Shown in pieces: positions 1 through 11,200 of a stretch of DNA of 64,000 nucleotides; positions within the stretch are counted from its first letter, which is position 1; every line of letters begins with the position of its first letter. Position numbers and translations under genes: made by a program. The notes below the pieces were generated by a model. It was not told the DNA's origin and made no database searches. It saw only the letters and a list, made by a program, of their open reading frames with translations. Source of the stretch: Loxodes magnus (taxonomy: Eukaryota; Ciliophora; Karyorelictea; Loxodida; Loxodidae); the NCBI GenBank assembly GCA_946699065.1, contig CAMPDV010000303.1, positions 62,001 to 126,000 on the forward strand, read 5' to 3'.

Positions 1-231
1 ACATAATGTGTGTGACCACTCATGGTCTTACAGGTACCTGTCTTTACGTTCCATTGTCTCACCGTATAATCATGACTTCCCGATACGATGAACTCTGAAT
101 CACTGGATATATCCACAGCATATACATAACTAGTGTGACCACTCATGGTCTTACAGGTACCTGTCTTGACGTCCCATAGTCTCACCGTATAATCATAACT
201 TCCCGATACGATGAACTCTGAATCACTGGAT
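1..231 (-). CDS. WD40-array reading-frame segment E (window edge, partial)
   Basis: This is the last two blades before the window edge, in a frame shifted by the 2-bp deletion near 229-234. The first blade at the edge has the RQWN form of strand c (Gln29, Asn31) and His23. The sequence is identical, as far as compared by eye, to 4,673-4,903. No C-terminus or terminal domain is reached, so whatever follows the array lies outside this window. Confidence 0.4.
18..27 (-). other. In-frame ATG in favourable start context, one per unit
   Basis: Met40 of each unit is an in-frame ATG preceded by A at -3 (minus strand GACCATGAGT). This is the only ATG in the unit frame, and the shown copy is the first of about 520. 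It means translation could in principle start in any blade, but no unit stands out with unique upstream sequence, so I do not call a true start. Confidence 0.4.
30..41. repeat. 12-bp perfect palindrome, first of one per unit
   Basis: ACAGGTACCTGT is a perfect inverted repeat covering codons 34-38. It recurs in practically every unit, so about 520 times at 123-bp spacing; the one exception I saw is near 27,343, where Ala34 arises. Three bases away lies an interrupted palindrome, GACCA-4 nt-TGGTC, at codons 39-41 and 1-2. The pair is part of the invariant core, so protein constraint may suffice to explain it; a role in DNA folding or recombination is only a possibility. Confidence 0.7.
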
Positions 232-236
232 AGACA
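229..236 (-). other. 2-bp deletion between segments D and E
   Basis: Same missing TA as near 4,903, in the corresponding unit of the 616-bp duplicate, so a single event was copied. Confidence 0.85.
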
Positions 237-3200
237 CAGATGATACATAATTAGTGTGACCACTCATGGTCTTACAGGTACCTGTCTTTACGTTCCATTG
301 TCTCACCGTATAATCTGCACTTCCCGATACGATGAACTCTGAATCACTGGATATAGCCACAGATCATACACAACTAGTGTGACCACTCATGGTCTTACAG
401 GTACCTGTCTTGACGTCCCATAGTCTCACCGTATAATCATAACTTCCCGATACGATGAACTCTGAATCACTGGATATATCCACAGCATATACATAATTAG
501 TGTGACCACTCATGGTCTTACAGGTACCTGTCTTGACGTCCCATAGTCTCACCGTATAATCATTACTTCCCGATACGATGAACTCTGAATCACTGGATAT
601 AGCCACAGCATATACAACATTAGTGTGACCACTCATGGTCTTACAGGTACCTGTCTTGACGTCCCATAGTCTCACCGTATAATCATTACTTCCCGATACG
701 ATGATCTCTGAATCACTGGATATAGCCACAGCATATACATAATGTGTGTGACCACTCATGGTCTTACAGGTACCTGTCTTGACGTCCCATAGTCTCACCG
801 TATAATCATATCTTCCCGATACGATGAACTCTGAATCATTCGATATAGCCACAGCATATACATAACTAGTGTGACCACTCATGGTCTTACAGGTACCTGT
901 CTTGACGTCCCATAGTCTCACCGTATAATCATTACTTCCCGATACGATGAACTCTGAATCACTGGATATAGCCACAGATCATACATAACTAGTGTGACCA
1001 CTCATGGTCTTACAGGTACCTGTCTTGACGTCCCATAGTCTCACCGTATAATCATTACTTCCCGATACGATGAACTCTGAATCACTGGATATATCCACAG
1101 CATATACATAATTAGTGTGACCACTCATGGTCTTACAGGTACCTGTCTTGACGTCCCATAGTCTCACCGTATAATCTGCACTTCCCGATACGATGAACTC
1201 TGAATAACTGGATATAGCCACAGCATATACATAATGTGTGTGACCACTCATGGTCTTACAGGTACCTGTCTTGACGTCCCATAGTCTCACCGTATAATCA
1301 TTACTTCCCGATACGATGAACTCTGAATCACTGGATATAGCCACAGATGATACATAATTAGTGTGACCACTCATGGTCTTACAGGTACCTGTCTTGAAGT
1401 CCCATAGTCTCACCGTATAATCATAACTTCCCGATACGATGAACTCTGAATCATTCGATATAGCCACAGCATATACAGAACTAGTGTGACCACTCATGGT
1501 CTTACAGGTACCTGTCTTGACGTCCCATAGTCTCACCGTATAATCATTACTTCCCGATACGATGAACTCTGAATCACTGGATATAGCCACAGATGATACA
1601 TAATTAGTGTGACCACTCATGGTCTTACAGGTACCTGTCTTGAAGTCCCATAGTCTCACCGTATAATCATAACTTCCCGATACGATGAACTCTGAATCAC
1701 TGGATATAGCCACAGCATATACAGAACTAGTGTGACCACTCATGGTCTTACAGGTACCTGTCTTGACGTCCCATAGTCTCACCGTATAATCATTACTTCC
1801 CGATACGATGAACTCTGAATCACTGGATATAGCCACAGCATATACAACATTAGTGTGACCACTCATGGTCTTACAGGTACCTGTCTTGACGTCCCATAGT
1901 CTCACCGTATAATCATAACTTCCCGATACGATGTACTCTGAATCATTCGATATAGCCACAGCATATACAGAACTAGTGTGACCACTCATGGTCTTACAGG
2001 TACCTGTCTTGACGTCCCATAGTCTCACCGTCTAATCTGCACTTCCCGATACGATGAACTCTGAATCACTGGATATAGCCACAGCATATACATAATGTGT
2101 GTGACCACTCATGGTCTTACAGGTACCTGTCTTGACGTCCCATAGTCTCACTGTATAATCATTACTTCCCGATACGATGAACTCTGAATCACTGGATATA
2201 GCCACAGCATATACATAATGTGTGTGACCACTCATGGTCTTACAGGTACCTGTCTTGACGTCCCATAGTCTCACCGTATAATCATAACTTCCCGATACGA
2301 TGAACTCTGAATTACTGGATATAGCCACAGATCATACATAATTAGTGTGACCACTCATGGTCTTACAGGTACCTGTCTTGACGTCCCATAGTCTCACCGT
2401 ATTATCTCTACTTCCCGATACGATGAACTCTGAATTACTGGATATAGCCACAGCAGATACATAATTAGTGTGACCACTCATGGTCTTACAGGTACCTGTC
2501 TTGACGTCCCATAGTCTCACCGTCTAATCATAACTTCCCGATACGATGAACTCTGAATCACTGGATATAGCCACAGATCATACCTAATTAGTGTGACCAC
2601 TCATGGTCTTACAGGTACCTGTCTTGACGTCCCATAGTCTCACCGTCTAATCATAACTTCCCGATACGATGAACTCTGAATTACTGGATATAGCCACAGC
2701 ATATACATAATGTGTGTGACCACTCATGGTCTTACAGGTACCTGTCTTGACGTCCCATAGTCTCACCGTCTAATCTACACTTCTCGATACGATGAACTCT
2801 GAATTACTGGATATAGCCACAGATCATACCTAATTAGTGTGACCACTCATGGTCTTACAGGTACCTGTCTTGACGTCCCATAGTCTCACCGTATAATCAT
2901 TACTTCCCGATACGATGAACTCTGAATCACTGGATATAGCCACAGATGATACATAATTAGTGTGACCACTCATGGTCTTACAGGTACCTGTCTTGACGTC
3001 CCATAGTCTCACCGTATAATCATTACTTCCCGATACGATGAACTCTGAATCACTGGATATAGCCACAGCATATACATAATGTGTGTGACCACTCATGGTC
3101 TTACAGGTACCTGTCTTGACGTCCCATAGTCTCACCGTATAATCTGCACTTCCCGATACGATGAACTCTGAATCACTGGATATAGCCACAGCATATACAA

Positions 3201-4903
3201 CATTAGTGTGACCACTCATGGTCTTACAGGTACCTGTCTTGACGTCCCATAGTCTCACCGTATAATCTGCACTTCCCGATACGATGAACTCTGAATAACT
3301 GGATATAGCCACAGCATATACAGAACTAGTGTGACCACTCATGGTCTTACAGGTACCTGTCTTGACGTCCCATAGTCTCACCGTCTAATCTGCACTTCCC
3401 GATACGATGAACTCTGAATCACTGGATATAGCCACAGATCATACATAACTAGTGTGACCACTCATGGTCTTACAGGTACCTGTCTTGACGTCCCATAGTC
3501 TCACTGTATAATCATTACTTCCCGATACGATGAACTCTGAATCACTGGATATAGCCACAGCATATACAACATTAGTGTGACCACTCATGGTCTTACAGGT
3601 ACCTGTCTTGACGTCCCATAGTCTCACCGTATAATCATTACTTCCCGATACGATGAACTCTGAATCACTGGATATAGCCACAGCATATACAGAACTAGTG
3701 TGACCACTCATGGTCTTACAGGTACCTGTCTTGACGTCCCATAGTCTCACCGTATAATCATTACTTCCCGATACGATGAACTCTGAATCACTGGATATAG
3801 CCACAGATCATACATAATGTGTGTGACCACTCATGGTCTTACAGGTACCTGTCTTGACGTCCCATAGTCTCACTGTATAATCTGCACTTCCCGATACGAT
3901 GAACTCTGAATCACTGGATATAGCCACATATCATACATGACTAGTGTGACCACTCATGGTCTTACAGGTACCTGTCTTGAAGTCCCATAGTCTCACCGTC
4001 TAATCATAACTTCCCGATACGATGAACTCTGAATCACTGGATATGGCCACAGATCATACAGAACTAGTGTGACCACTCATGGTCTTACAGGTACCTGTCT
4101 TGACGTCCCATAGTCTCACCGTCTAATCTGCACTTCCCGATACGATGAACTCTGAATCACTGGATATAGCCACAGCAGATACACAACTAGTGTGACCACT
4201 CATGGTCTTACAGGTACCTGTCTTGACGTCCCATAGTCTCACCGTATAATCATAACTTCCCGATACGATGAACTCTGAATCACTGGATATAGCCACAGAT
4301 CATACAGAACTAGTGTGACCACTCATGGTCTTACAGGTACCTGTCTTGACGTCCCATAGTCTCACCGTATAATCATAACTTCCCGATACGATGAACTCTG
4401 AATCACTGGATATAGCCACAGCATATACATAATTAGTGTGACCACTCATGGTCTTACAGGTACCTGTCTTGACGTCCCATAGTCTCACCGTATAATCATA
4501 ACTTCCCGATACGATGAACTCTGAATCACTGGATATAGCCACAGCATATACAACATTAGTGTGACCACTCATGGTCTTACAGGTACCTGTCTTGACGTCC
4601 CATAGTCTCACCGTATAATCTGCACTTCCCGATACGATGAACTCTGAATAACTGGATATAGCCACAGCATATACATAATGTGTGTGACCACTCATGGTCT
4701 TACAGGTACCTGTCTTTACGTTCCATTGTCTCACCGTATAATCATGACTTCCCGATACGATGAACTCTGAATCACTGGATATATCCACAGCATATACATA
4801 ACTAGTGTGACCACTCATGGTCTTACAGGTACCTGTCTTGACGTCCCATAGTCTCACCGTATAATCATAACTTCCCGATACGATGAACTCTGAATCACTG
4901 GAT
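232..4903 (-). CDS. WD40-array reading-frame segment D (38 blades)
   Basis: Thirty-eight units lie in a third frame between two 2-bp deletions, near 4,903 and 231. Blades are mostly the Asn23, Tyr23 and Ala23 types with Trp30 intact, and Phe32 (LWDF) occurs several times. No Cys30 units are present, unlike the next kilobases. Interrupting codons are at positions 5, 7 and 25, including two units that carry TAG and TGA together (2,578-2,586 and 2,824-2,832). The longest standard-code stretch is 979-2,028. A rare Arg23-Asp-Asn turn occurs near 2,405, and the unit near 2,775 has Val23 and a Gly21-to-Glu change. The same 2-bp deletion borders both ends because the block at 1-616 is a copy of 4,673-5,288. 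Confidence 0.45.
979..2028 (-). CDS. Open WD40 stretch of 349 codons with Phe32 blades
   Basis: About 8.5 blades bounded by TAG at position 25 (2,032-2,034) and TGA at position 7 (979-981). Two blades have Phe for Val32 (LWDF; plus-strand cttgaagtccc), each followed in the protein by a NYVSS-type blade. That two-blade pairing recurs near 25,130, 27,100, 27,710 and 31,890, showing that short multi-blade modules move together. One blade has Tyr17 (DSEY) near 1,933. Trp30 intact throughout. Confidence 0.4.
   Translation of the reverse strand: MRLWDVKTGTCKTMSGHTSSVYAVAISNDSEYIVSGSYDYTVRLWDVKTGTCKTMSGHTNVVYAVAISSDSEFIVSGSNDYTVRLWDVKTGTCKTMSGHTSSVYAVAISSDSEFIVSGSYDYTVRLWDFKTGTCKTMSGHTNYVSSVAISSDSEFIVSGSNDYTVRLWDVKTGTCKTMSGHTSSVYAVAISNDSEFIVSGSYDYTVRLWDFKTGTCKTMSGHTNYVSSVAISSDSEFIVSGSNDYTVRLWDVKTGTCKTMSGHTHYVYAVAISSYSEFIVSGSADYTVRLWDVKTGTCKTMSGHTNYVYAVDISSDSEFIVSGSNDYTVRLWDVKTGTCKTMSGHTSYV
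2521..2832 (-). repeat. Stop-rich WD40 units with combined TAG and TGA
   Basis: About 2.5 units with no standard-code stretch. Interrupting codons, all in one frame, are TAG at 2,524, 2,647 and 2,770 (position 25), TGA at 2,578 and 2,824 (position 7), and TAG at 2,584 and 2,830 (position 5). Nothing else in these units is disturbed except Val23 and Glu21 in one. With TAG as Gln and TGA as Trp the blades read GHTNQVWSVA and DQTVRLWD, which is textbook WD40 consensus. Confidence 0.9.
3805..4299 (-). repeat. Stop-rich WD40 units, alternating TGA and TAG
   Basis: Four units, each carrying one or two interrupting codons: TGA at 3,808, 3,931 and 4,054 (position 7), and TAG at 4,000 and 4,123 (position 25). 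The unit at 3,931 has Tyr8 after TGA instead of Ser8. The one near 3,975 has Phe32. Frame and all other codons are intact. Confidence 0.9.
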
Positions 4904-5288
4904 AGACACAGATGATACATAATTAGTGTGACCACTCATGGTCTTACAGGTACCTGTCTTTACGTTCCATTGTCTCACCGTATAATCTGCACTTCCCGAT
5001 ACGATGAACTCTGAATCACTGGATATAGCCACAGATCATACACAACTAGTGTGACCACTCATGGTCTTACAGGTACCTGTCTTGACGTCCCATAGTCTCA
5101 CCGTATAATCATAACTTCCCGATACGATGAACTCTGAATCACTGGATATATCCACAGCATATACATAATTAGTGTGACCACTCATGGTCTTACAGGTACC
5201 TGTCTTGACGTCCCATAGTCTCACCGTATAATCATTACTTCCCGATACGATGAACTCTGAATCACTGGATATAGCCACAGCATATACA
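4673..5288 (-). repeat. Block duplicate, copy 2 (partner 1-616)
   Basis: Matches the window's first 616 bases, including the RQWN/His23 blade, the 2-bp deletion near 4,903 and TGA at 5,036. It continues into the Cys30-rich region, whereas copy 1 continues into Trp30 units, so this block marks a junction between two parts of the array. Confidence 0.9.
4901..4908 (-). other. 2-bp deletion between segments C and D
   Basis: Plus-strand ggatagacacag stands where Ser10 units have ggatatagacacag: one TA of a TATA run is missing, shifting the frame within the Ile11-Ser12 codons. The identical event occurs near 229-236 in the duplicate block. Confidence 0.85.
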
Positions 5289-8200
5289 TAATGTGTGTGA
5301 CCACTCATGGTCTTACAGGTACCTGTCTTGACGTCCCATAGTCTCACCGTATAATCTGCACTTCCCGATACGATGAACTCTGAATCACTGGATATAGCCA
5401 CAGATGATACTCAACTAGTGTGACCACTCATGGTCTTACAGGTACCTGTCTTGACGTCCCATAGTCTCACCGTATAATCATAACTTCCCGATACGATGAA
5501 CTCTGAATCACTGGATATAGCCACAGCATATACAGAACTAGTGTGACCACTCATGGTCTTACAGGTACCTGTCTTGACGTCCCATAGTCTCACCGTATAA
5601 TCATAACTTCCCGATACGATGAACTCTGAATCACTGGATATATCCACAGCATATACATAACTAGTGTGACCACTCATGGTCTTACAGGTACCTGTCTTGA
5701 CGTCCCATAGTCTCACCGTATAATCTGCACTTCCCGATACGATGAACTCTGAATCACTGGATATAGCCACAGCATATACATAATGTGTGTGACCACTCAT
5801 GGTCTTACAGGTACCTGTCTTGACGTCACATAGTCTCACCGTATAATCTGCACTTCCCGATACGATGAACTCTGAATAACTGGATATAGCCACAGCATAT
5901 ACATAACTAGTGTGACCACTCATGGTCTTACAGGTACCTGTCTTGACGTCCCATAGTCTCACCGTATAATCTGCACTTCCCGATACGATGAACTCTGAAT
6001 AACTGGATATAGCCACAGCATATACATAATGTGTGTGACCACTCATGGTCTTACAGGTACCTGTCTTGACGTCACATAGTCTCACCGTATAATCTGCACT
6101 TCCCGATACGATGAACTCTGAATAACTGGATATAGCCACAGCATATACATAATGTGTGTGACCACTCATGGTCTTACAGGTACCTGTCTTTACGTTCCAT
6201 TGTCTCACCGTATAATCATGACTTCCCGATACGATGAACTCTGAATCACTGGATATATCCACAGCATATACATAACTAGTGTGACCACTCATGGTCTTAC
6301 AGGTACCTGTCTTGACGTCCCATAGTCTCACCGTATAATCATAACTTCCCGATACGATGAACTCTGAATCACTGGATATAGCCACAGCATATACATAACT
6401 AGTGTGACCACTCATGGTCTTACAGGTACCTGTCTTGACGTCCCATAGTCTCACCGTATAATCATTACTTCCCGATACGATGAACTCTGAATCACTGGAT
6501 ATAGCCACAGCATATACAACATTAGTGTGACCACTCATGGTCTTACAGGTACCTGTCTTGACGTCCCATAGTCTCACCGTATAATCTGCACTTCCCGATA
6601 CGATGAACTCTGAATAACTGGATATAGCCACAGCATATACATAATGTGTGTGACCACTCATGGTCTTACAGGTACCTGTCTTGACGTCCCATAGTCTCAC
6701 CGTATAATCTGCACTTCCCGATACGATGAACTCTGAATAACTGGATATAGCCACAGCATATACATAATGTGTGTGACCACTCATGGTCTTACAGGTACCT
6801 GTCTTGACAACACATAGTCTCACCGTATAATCTGCACTTCCCGATACGATGAACTCTGAATCACTGGATATAGCCACAGCATATACAGAACTAGTGTGAC
6901 CACTCATGGTCTTACAGGTACCTGTCTTGACGTCCCATAGTCTCACCGTATAATCTGCACTTCCCGATACGATGAACTCTGAATAACTGGATATAGCCAC
7001 AGCATATACATAATGTGTGTGACCACTCATGGTCTTACAGGTACCTGTCTTGACGTCACATAGTCTCACCGTATAATCATAACTTCCCGATACGATGAAC
7101 TCTGAATCACTGGATATATCCACAGCATATACATAACTAGTGTGACCACTCATGGTCTTACAGGTACCTGTCTTGACGTCACATAGTCTCACCGTATAAT
7201 CATTACTTCCCGATACGATGAACTCTGAATCACTGGATATAGCCACAGCATATACAGAACTAGTGTGACCACTCATGGTCTTACAGGTACCTGTCTTGAC
7301 GTCCCATAGTCTCACCGTATAATCTGCACTTCCCGATACGATGAACTCTGAATAACTGGATATAGCCACAGCATATACATAATGTGTGTGACCACTCATG
7401 GTCTTACAGGTACCTGTCTTGACGTCACATAGTCTCACCGTATAATCATTACTTCCCGATACGATGAACTCTGAATAGCTGGATATATCCACAGCATATA
7501 CATAACTAGTGTGACCACTCATGGTCTTACAGGTACCTGTCTTGACGTCCCATAGTCTCACCGTATAATCATAACTTCCCGATACGATGAACTCTGAATC
7601 ACTGGATATAGCCACAGCATATACTTAACTAGTGTGACCACTCATGGTCTTACAGGTACCTGTCTTGACGTCCCATAGTCTCACCGTATAATCATAACTT
7701 CCCGATACGATGAACTCTGAATCACTGGATATAGCCACATATCATACATGACTAGTGTGACCACTCATGGTCTTACAGGTACCTGTCTTGACGTCCCATA
7801 GTCTCACCGTATAATCATAACTTCCCGATACGATGAACTCTGAATAACTGGATATAGCCACAGCATATACATAATGTGTGTGACCACTCATGGTCTTACA
7901 GGTACCTGTCTTGACGTCACATAGTCTCACCGTATAATCATGACTTCCCGATACGATGAACTCTGAATCACTGGATATATCCACAGCATATACATAACTA
8001 GTGTGACCACTCATGGTCTTACAGGTACCTGTCTTGACGTCACATAGTCTCACCGTATAATCTGCACTTCCCGATACGATGAACTCTGAATAACTGGATA
8101 TAGCCACAGCATATACATAATGTGTGTGACCACTCATGGTCTTACAGGTACCTGTCTTGACGTCCCATAGTCTCACCGTATAATCATAACTTCCCGATAC

Positions 8201-11200
8201 GATGAACTCTGAATCACTGGATATAGCCACAGATCATACATAACTAGTGTGACCACTCATGGTCTTACAGGTACCTGTCTTGACGTTCCATTGTCTCACC
8301 GTATAATCATAACTTCCCGATACGATGAACTCTGAATCACTGGATATAGCCACAGCAGATACACAACTAGTGTGACCACTCATGGTCTTACAGGTACCTG
8401 TCTTGACGTCCCATAGTCTCACCGTATAATCATAACTTCCCGATACGATGAACTCTGAATCACTGGATATAGCCACAGATCATACACAACTAGTGTGACC
8501 ACTCATGGTCTTACAGGTACCTGTCTTGACGTCCCATAGTCTCACCGTATAATCATAACTTCCCGATACGATGAACTCTAAATCACTGGATATAGCCACG
8601 GCATATACTTAACTAGTGTGACCACTCATGGTCTTACAGGTACCTGTCTTGACGTCCCATAGTCTCACCGTATAATCATAACTTCCCGATACGATGAACT
8701 CTGAATCACTGGATATAGCCACAGATCATACACAACTAGTGTGACCACTCATGGTCTTACAGGTACCTGTCTTGACGTCCCATAGTCTCACCGTATAATC
8801 ATAACTTCCCGATACGATGAACTCTGAATCACTGGATATAGCCACAGCATATACAACACTAGTGTGACCACTCATGGTCTTACAGGTACCTGTCTTGACG
8901 TCACATAGTCTCACCGTATAATCATGACTTCCCGATACGATGAACTCTAAATCACTGGATATAGCCACGGCATATACTTAACTAGTGTGACCACTCATGG
9001 TCTTACAGGTACCTGTCTTGACGTCCCATAGTCTCACCGTATAATCATAACTTCCCGATACGATGAACTCTGAATCACTGGATATAGCCACAGATCATAC
9101 ACAACTAGTGTGACCACTCATGGTCTTACAGGTACCTGTCTTGACGTCCCATAGTCTCACCGTATAATCATAACTTCCCGATACGATGAACTCTGAATCA
9201 CTGGATATAGCCACAGCATATACAACACTAGTGTGACCACTCATGGTCTTACAGGTACCTGTCTTGACGTCACATAGTCTCACCGTATAATCATGACTTC
9301 CCGATACGATGAACTCTGAATAACTGGATATAGCCACAGCATATACATAACTAGTGTGACCACTCATGGTCTTACAGGTACCTGTCTTGACGTCCCATAG
9401 TCTCACCGTATAATCATAACTTCCCGATACGATGAACTCTGAATAACTGGATATAGCCACAGCATATACATAACTAGTGTGACCACTCATGGTCTTACAG
9501 GTACCTGTCTTGACGTCACATAGTCTCACCGTATAATCATGACTTCCCGATACGATGAACTCTGAATCACTGGATATAGCCACAGCATATACATAACTAG
9601 TGTGACCACTCATGGTCTTACAGGTACCTGTCTTGACGTCCCATAGTCTCACCGTATAATCTGCACTTCCCGATACGATGAACTCTGAATAACTGGATAT
9701 AGCCACAGCATATACATAATGTGTGTGACCACTCATGGTCTTACAGGTACCTGTCTTGACGTCACATAGTCTCACCGTATAATCATAACTTCCCGATACG
9801 ATGAACTCTGAATCACTGGATATATCCACAGCATATACATAACTAGTGTGACCACTCATGGTCTTACAGGTACCTGTCTTGACGTCCCATAGTCTCACCG
9901 TATAATCATTACTTCCCGATACGATGAACTCTGAATCACTGGATATAGCCACAGCATATACAGAACTAGTGTGACCACTCATGGTCTTACAGGTACCTGT
10001 CTTGACGTCCCATAGTCTCACCGTATAATCATAACTTCCCGATACGATGAACTCTGAATCACTGGATATAGCCACAGCATATACAACACTAGTGTGACCA
10101 CTCATGGTCTTACAGGTACCTGTCTTGACGTCCCATAGTCTCACCGTATAATCATAACTTCCCGATACGATGAACTCTGAATCACTGGATATAGCCACAG
10201 ATCATACACAACTAGTGTGACCACTCATGGTCTTACAGGTACCTGTCTTGACGTCACATAGTCTCACCGTATAATCTGCACTTCCCGATACGATGAACTC
10301 TGAATCACTGGATATAGCCACAGATCATACACAACTAGTGTGACCACTCATGGTCTTACAGGTACCTGTCTTGACGTCACATAGTCTCACCGTATAATCT
10401 GCACTTCCCGATACGATGAACTCTGAATCACTGGATATAGCCACAGCATATACATAACTAGTGTGACCACTCATGGTCTTACAGGTACCTGTCTTGACGT
10501 CCCATAGTCTCACCGTATAATCTGCACTTCCCGATACGATGAACTCTGAATAACTGGATATAGCCACAGCATATACATAATGTGTGTGACCACTCATGGT
10601 CTTACAGGTACCTGTCTTGACGTCACATAGTCTCACCGTATAATCATGACTTCCCGATACGATGAACTCTGAATCACTGGATATATCCACAGCATATACA
10701 TAACTAGTGTGACCACTCATGGTCTTACAGGTACCTGTCTTGACGTCACATAGTCTCACCGTATAATCTGCACTTCCCGATACGATGAACTCTGAATAAC
10801 TGGATATATCCACGGCATATACTTAACTAGTGTGACCACTCATGGTCTTACAGGTACCTGTCTTGACGTCCCATAGTCTCACCGTATAATCATAACTTCC
10901 CGATACGATGAACTCTGAATCACTGGATATAGCCACAGCATATACAGAACTAGTGTGACCACTCATGGTCTTACAGGTACCTGTCTTGACGTCCCATAGT
11001 CTCACCGTATAATCATAACTTCCCGATACGATGAACTCTGAATCACTGGATATAGCCACATATCATACATGACTAGTGTGACCACTCATGGTCTTACAGG
11101 TACCTGTCTTGACGTCCCATAGTCTCACCGTATAATCATAACTTCCCGATACGATGAACTCTGAATAACTGGATATAGCCACAGCATATACATAATGTGT

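Larger units (their letters stand above)
1..616 (-). repeat. Block duplicate, copy 1 (partner 4,673-5,288)
   Basis: Five units identical by eye to 4,673-5,288 at an offset of 4,672 bp, which is 38 units minus 2 bp. Both copies contain the same 2-bp deletion (plus-strand ggatagacacag for ggatatagacacag). The copies diverge where this one reads tacaacat and the other tacataatg. The left border lies beyond the window. Confidence 0.9.

Noticed and set aside
979-1003. A 23-nt mini-intron beginning GTATGA and ending CCAG around the position-7 TGA
   Set aside because: It has GT and AG borders, but removing 23 nt breaks the frame and deletes strand a of the blade. The same borders exist in units without TGA (GTATAT to CCAG), so it is a by-product of the repeat.
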